This document shows positions 57,444 through 62,000 of a DNA stretch of 62,000 nucleotides, piece by piece; the first letter of the stretch is position 1; the number at the start of each line of letters is the position of its first letter. The translations under genes and the position numbers were made by a program. This DNA comes from Lingula anatina (taxonomy: Eukaryota > Brachiopoda > Lingulata > Lingulida > Lingulidae): assembly GCF_001039355.2 (NCBI RefSeq), contig NW_019774792.1, positions 377,295 through 439,294 on the forward strand, written 5' to 3'. The notes under the pieces were generated by a model, which saw only the letters and a list, made by a program, of their open reading frames with translations, was not told the DNA's origin and made no database searches.

Positions 57444-58057
57444 GTGTGACGATTGTCGTTTGTTTATATAACTGTCAATCAAGCAGCCTGCACTTAACCG
57501 CTTTGATCATCACCTATCAATCAAAGGAAGTAAAAGTTCCTGTGTGATTGACGTTTGTTTATATAACCGTCAATCAAGCCGCCCGATGTGGAAATTTGAT
57601 TTTACAGGCCATAAAACTTCGAACTTCAAATTTTTTCTCCCATTCCTTATCTGGCATTGTTGATCTACTTAATTCAGGTGTAATTTAGGTGAGCTGAAAA
57701 CTTGGTTTAATTTTTTTTATTTTAATGTTAAAACAGCTCTCAGAAGTATGCTTCTCCCCCCCCCCCCCCCAATGAACGACAGTTTTTTTTTCAAACACAC
57801 CTGTGATAAAAATATTTAAACATTTTTTTTTAATAAAATAATTAAAATCATAGAGACCGAAATAGTATGCTTCACCAGCTAGTGATATAATACATATTTT
57901 AAACTATGTGAAAACAAACCTTTTTCATCATCTGCTCAGATTTATACTTCTGAGGACCGCGGTTCTCTTCGGCCATGTTTCTCTTCGACAGCTATAAATA
58001 TCTATCATGTGGATGTTTGTAGAGATTGACGTTTGTTTACGTAGTTGCCAATAAAAT
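57444..58057. repeat. Three spaced direct repeats (GATTGACGTTTGTTTA core)
   Basis: Copies at 57444-57488, 57541-57583 and 58023-58057 share GATTGWCGTTTGTTTA; the first two also share TATAAC, GTCAATCAAGC and GCC. Each copy has a partial inverted partner, GATTGAC versus GTCAATC. Confidence 0.75.
57720..57850. other. Low-complexity stretch
   Basis: A C run of about 15 at 57757-57771 and several T runs; nothing else recognised. Confidence 0.6.
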
Positions 58058-58253
58058 AGTACCGGCAGATTACTTAAACCACTGTCATTTCAAACATACA
58101 GTCGCAGTCGTAAATCTAAAGACAGCAGAGTAAAAAAGTTGCACCACATTGTGGAATTCTAACGTATTAATTTTACTAATGAATATAATTCAGAGCGAAA
58201 TTTGAGCAAAAATTCGTTAAAAGCGTACGTAGACCTGTCATTATAACTGGCAG

Positions 58254-58406
58254 ACCTGGGTCCGTGTCTCGAAAGGTTCGCTATGTTGCGCACGTGCGTT
58301 AGTGTCTCGATTCCATAACCGATTCTTTCGAGATACGGGGCCATGGAATCGAGACGCTAACGCACGTGCGCAACATAGCGAACCTTTCGAGATACGGAGC
58401 CCAGGT
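58254..58406. mobile_element. Foldback hairpin element, ~62-bp arms
   Basis: Arms 58254-58316 and 58343-58406 pair almost perfectly, including GGTTCGCTATGTTGCGCACG and CTCGATTCCAT; only a few mismatches and one bulge. The 26-base centre repeats TTCGAGATACGG. Much higher in CpG than the flanks. No coding sequence. Confidence 0.85.
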
Positions 58407-59152
58407 GTAACTTAAGATACATGTAAATGGCGCAAAGTAAAACAATAGTAATTGGGCATACATATTATTGTGTCTTTATGCAATTTTGTTCTAAAGCGTG
58501 TTGAATTATTTATGTAAAGATGTGCATTGTAAGATCTTCCGGCAAAATTTTCAAACTTCACCAAATTTCCTGGGATTAATGGTATTTTTCTCCAAGTGAC
58601 CAAACTTTGAACAAACCAAGGAAGTACATGTCATGCATACTTAAAACTGTTCGGATAAAAACGTGCATTTGACCACAGACAGTGACCTTCACAATATCGT
58701 TTCATCTAGGGGTGGTTTAAGGTATGAGATTTATTGTATCAATGGTGTGTTTTGAAATTTATGTAGCACATATGTGGCCGATGAATTTTTATCGCCGTAA
58801 ATTGTAAATAAAGGTTCAACTATAGGATAATTATGAGTATTGAACTAAAATGCGTCCAATACACTCTGCCTCCTCCCCCCATGAATCTAATTGGACTCGC
58901 ACTCAAGAAGGAGATGTCACTTCTCTATCAGTTCAGAGTGACCAGGAAGTGGATGTGAGACGGTCAAGACACTAAGTATACGAATATGTTAGTTTCAACC
59001 GCTTTAGTACAGCGTTGTGAGATATTAATGTTAGGTATTTGATGAGAACTTATTTGTGATTTGCATTTCATATCGAAATGCTGAAACTGGTTTTTGTAAT
59101 GCCCCAATTTCCCCCCTTTTGCTTCCTCCATATTTCCTTCAGCTCTTCACAG
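58407..59152. other. No gene recognised
   Basis: AT-rich, one C-rich stretch near 58870. No repeat or exon seen. Confidence 0.45.
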
Positions 59153-59287
59153 CCCACGGAAATGACAAATGCATTTGCATCTTATGTTTACTATTTTGAT
59201 GGTAGAAATAGTAGTGGCAGTAAAATGTTTACGTGTGGAAATGTCAAGAATGGGGAAATGTTGTGGATTGGGCAGCTTGATCCATAG
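59153..59287 (+). CDS. Possible terminal coding exon, unknown gene
   Basis: After a pyrimidine-rich acceptor (CTCTTCACAG) there are 44 codons and a stop: TEMTNAFASYVYYFDGRN, then KMFTCGNVKNGEMLWIGQ. The composition looks protein-like and no other frame is open, but no upstream partner exon or family was found. Could be a gene fragment captured by a repeat. Confidence 0.22.
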   Translation, partial: PTEMTNAFASYVYYFDGRNSSGSKMFTCGNVKNGEMLWIGQLDP

Positions 59288-59652
59288 TTATTAACATGTA
59301 ACATTGTTGATATTTTGTGCCCAGTAGTTGAGTATTATATTTCCATTTCTAAATTAAAGAACGGATTATAGGTATAATAGTTTAATTTCGTAGAGTTGTT
59401 ATATTTCAATACGTATTTAAAAATATACGTATATATTATAGGTATAGGAGAGATTTTTGAACGTGATTCTGAAATCTTTACCCAAGTTGCAATTATGACG
59501 TCATCGGTAAACTGTCATTAGTATAAAGGCAATGTAAGAACGTCCATGAACAATGAATATTTATCTTTTATCCAAAACATGTAAGCTAATGCAGTAATAT
59601 GAGTTTTTGTCAAGCCCTGGCTCTGAACCCCTAAAGATCATAATAGGGCCTA

Positions 59653-59674
59653 TAGTAGTAGTAGTAGTAGTAGT
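59653..59674. repeat. (TAG)n microsatellite
   Basis: Seven trinucleotide units followed by TAATAAT. Confidence 0.85.
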
Positions 59675-60279
59675 AATAATATAAAAACAACTAGTAGTAA
59701 TTTAATTCCAAAAATTAAAAGTTGTTATATTTCAATTAGTTTTAATATTTGAGCTGAGTTCTAGTTGTGCTATGGTTGGAAACTTTGTTTGGGTATTTTT
59801 CCACATTTTGATTGTTGTTTTTCGTGCCTGAAACGTTTTTTTTACTTTAAATGCTTTAATATGAAATTAGAAAAAATGTTTTGTTTGTGTTCAATGTCAT
59901 TTCAAGATAATGACCGATTGTTTAGTTTTAGAATTGACGTGTAAATAGAGCTGGCAAATTTCAATCTCCATCAGCAAATATTTCCTGAGGTTGAAAAGCT
60001 GCTTTGACAGGTGTGAATAGAATCTGTATTGACGTGCATAAAACGAAAAAAAAAACTTTTTTTAGCATTTATCTTGATTTGCTCATCACTGTTGTGGATC
60101 TAATCTTAATTATTAAGGTTAGTCTAATCGTGTAGATCAATAACATCCATTTTCTTGAGTACAGGTTCATAGAATGTACAATGTGAAACTTTTTATATTA
60201 AAACACTGGTATAACTGGCATTAGTGACAATGATACCTTGGACAAAACTGCGTTAAGTTGAAGGGGTCATTCATTCGAG

Positions 60280-60982
60280 TTGCCCTATTTTCTAAGAACC
60301 TGCTGTTCTTTGAAATTTCTTTCACCAGCAACATTCACTTTTTATGAAAACATGTCGGATGTTTGTATACTGTTCTTGATAGAACAAAGATTGAAGGATC
60401 ATTTTAGACAAGTACTGACAGGAGAAATATTCACAGCGAGTAAAGGGCTTCTGTATCAACACCTTGTTGATAATTTCACAGTGCAATTTTACTTGAATAA
60501 GCCAATTTCACAGAAAAATAAGGAATTTATCGCAAAATTTAGGCTTTCATCACATAATCTAGCTGTAGAGACTGGCCGATACACAGACACAAATAAGAAA
60601 TTAAGAATCTGTTATGCAATTTAAATGATGTAGAGGATGAAATTCACTTTATCTTTAAATGCCCTCACTACAACACGATTAGGCAGAAATATATTAAGAA
60701 ATTTTATTATACAAAGCCAAGCGTCTTTAAATTAATTAAATTACTATCACTTAACAATGTATCACAATTAAACAACTTAGAAAAATATCTGAAATGTGCA
60801 TCGGAACTAAGATTAATGTCAGTCCGATGAATTATTATTATCATTATTGTTATTGTTTGTATCAGTAGTAGTTGCTTGTAGTAATGGCAGTTGATTAGAT
60901 ATAACTTTATATTGTCACTGTTTTATATTCTGATGAGCCGTAGGGCTCAAAGGTTTAATAAATTGAATTGAAATTGAATTCA
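60280..60982 (+). mobile_element. 5'-truncated LINE: ORF2 C-terminus and 3' tail
   Basis: The first frame holds QRLKDHFRQVLTGEIFTASK and FIAKFRLSSHNLAVETGRY; a frameshift near 60612-60622 leads into VEDEIHFIFKCPHYNTIRQ, the LINE Cys-His segment, then a stop at about 60829. The tail reads GATGAGCCGTAGGGCTCAAA and AATAAATTGAATTGAAATTG, an RTE-like simple-repeat end. Broken, so inactive. Confidence 0.75.
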
Positions 60983-61097
60983 TTCTTTCGACTGCTTCGT
61001 GCAGTAATGATGTTTATTTACTCGTGTGTGAGAGCAAGTTATGTAATGAAGGTTACGGGATTTTTGATATAGATAATGACTGTATCCAGTACAACTT

Positions 61098-61267
61098 CAG
61101 GCCCGTAGCCAGTGGGAATTCGGGGGGTTCGAAAGAACCGCCCCTTTTTTGCCGGGAACAGGTCCCCTCTGGGTAAAATTGTATCTAGGTACAAGGAGGT
61201 TTTATGGTAAAAAGTCCACTTTTTCAGAAAAAGAACCTCCTTTTTGAAAATGCTGGCTACAGGCCTG
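61098..61267. mobile_element. Small MITE (CAGGCC/GGCCTG termini), copy 2
   Basis: 170 bp with inverted termini CAGGCCCGTAGCCAG and CTGGCTACAGGCCTG (one mismatch). Better preserved than the 4943-5101 copy. The possible target duplication (ACTT on both sides, one base offset) is not convincing. Confidence 0.82.
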
Positions 61268-61861
61268 GACTTATTCATTGATCTGTCATAATTATCCAGA
61301 TCTGATAGCCGTACAAGTGGCAAATACTTTTGTACAATATCGTTTTATGTAAAAGAATTTGTGACATTTTAAGTTCCGCATCCTTATTTATCATTTGTTA
61401 TTCGTTTGATTATGTAGTATGCTAGACATTGAAAATACTAGTAGTTTGGTTAAAAGGTTTATTCTGCAAATCAAATAAAGAAAAGGATTGAAATTGTCAC
61501 ACTGTTGAGAGAGTTCTAATGTAGGTATCAATAACATTGTCTTTGTTGTTATATTTGAATATTTAAACCTTAAGGTATTTTTCAAAACTGTGCATTTACA
61601 TGCAGATACTTTAAAATAAATGGAATTTCATTGCATTCATTAACAGACTTTGTTTTGCTTTGAATAAAGGATTTTCCAAAGTTGCAAAATGTAGCATTTT
61701 CATTGACTCGGTGGTACCCACCATTGACTTGGTGGATTAGAGTTCAGTTTGGGTACTTAGATATCACTGAATACTTTTCACGCATGGCATTTTTTTAAAT
61801 AATTTTCCCTTTGGTTACTATAAGAAGAAGGTCTACCTGTGGAGGGTGGGTGGGAACACTT
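61268..61861. other. No gene recognised
   Basis: AT-rich; a TTGACTYGGTGG motif occurs twice near 61704-61733. Nothing else. Confidence 0.45.
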
Positions 61862-61934
61862 AGAGGAGTAGGTAGCGCGCTTGCCTCCAAGTCAGCAGGT
61901 CCCGGGTTCGAATGCTGGCGCTCCTGGGTCCCAG
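61862..61934 (+). mobile_element. tRNA-derived SINE head (or tRNA pseudogene)
   Basis: Contains an A-box-like GGTAGCGCGCTTGCC and a B-box GGTTCGAATGC with the spacing of a Pol III internal promoter. The first part of the D arm is missing and the acceptor stem pairs poorly, so it is not a functional tRNA. Confidence 0.65.
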
Positions 61935-62000
61935 CAACTTTCTTTTTGCAAAAATAATCAATTGTATTACTACAAGAGGGGCGCACGAACTCTAGAAGGA

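Noticed and set aside
61039-61323. 94-codon minus-strand frame
   Set aside because: It is the MITE at 61098-61267 read in reverse; the same peptide-like text would come from the other copy.
61862-61934. Functional tRNA gene
   Set aside because: The A and B boxes are present but the D arm is incomplete and the acceptor stem mispairs.
61795-61986. 63-codon minus-strand frame at the right edge
   Set aside because: Overlaps the tRNA-type SINE and has no coding signal.

Overview
This is an animal (eukaryotic) genomic window, about one third GC, with long introns, canonical GT/AG splice sites, many microsatellites, MITEs and decayed LINE tails. The gene families (ARSB-type sulfatase, C2H2 zinc-finger regulator, CUB-like receptor) and the 1-3 % differences between duplicated segments suggest a heterozygous marine invertebrate, perhaps a mollusc or an invertebrate deuterostome; I cannot name the species.

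Three protein genes are supported by exons whose phases agree across every predicted junction. (1) Minus strand, 1307-8247: the first five coding exons (208 residues) of an arylsulfatase B-like enzyme, from signal peptide through the CTPSR formylglycine site and the GKWHLG signature; the gene runs off the left edge. (2) Plus strand, 29080-33229: an 830-residue transcription factor with seven C2H2 fingers, three coding exons, probably preceded by a 5' UTR exon near 15.2-15.7 kb. (3) Minus strand, 46279-49695: six coding exons of a type I membrane protein with two CUB-like domains, one transmembrane helix and a tail carrying PPAY and LPTY motifs; its N-terminus was not found. Genes 1 and 2 appear to diverge from one CpG-rich region at about 14.87-15.69 kb. 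Genes 2 and 3 converge near 45-46 kb.

Much of the rest is assembly structure and mobile DNA. Four direct duplications (10.3-14.3, 32.7-44.0, 49.2-50.9 and 54.4-54.9 kb) each have an N or N-run at or near the junction between the copies, which points to two haplotypes placed end to end. The largest repeats the last 166 codons of the zinc-finger gene and over 5 kb of 3' sequence.

Transposon remnants include a TTAA-flanked MITE pair in opposite orientations, a 170-bp MITE pair, a MITE with a 9-bp target duplication, a long-TIR MITE just behind the CUB gene stop codon, a near-perfect 150-bp foldback hairpin, LINE 3' fragments of at least three kinds, and a tRNA-type SINE. I saw no CRISPR array, rRNA, intact tRNA or convincing new multi-gene system. 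The most useful observations are the haplotype duplications, the shared promoter, the internally duplicated zinc-finger block and the phase 1-1 CUB exon pairs.
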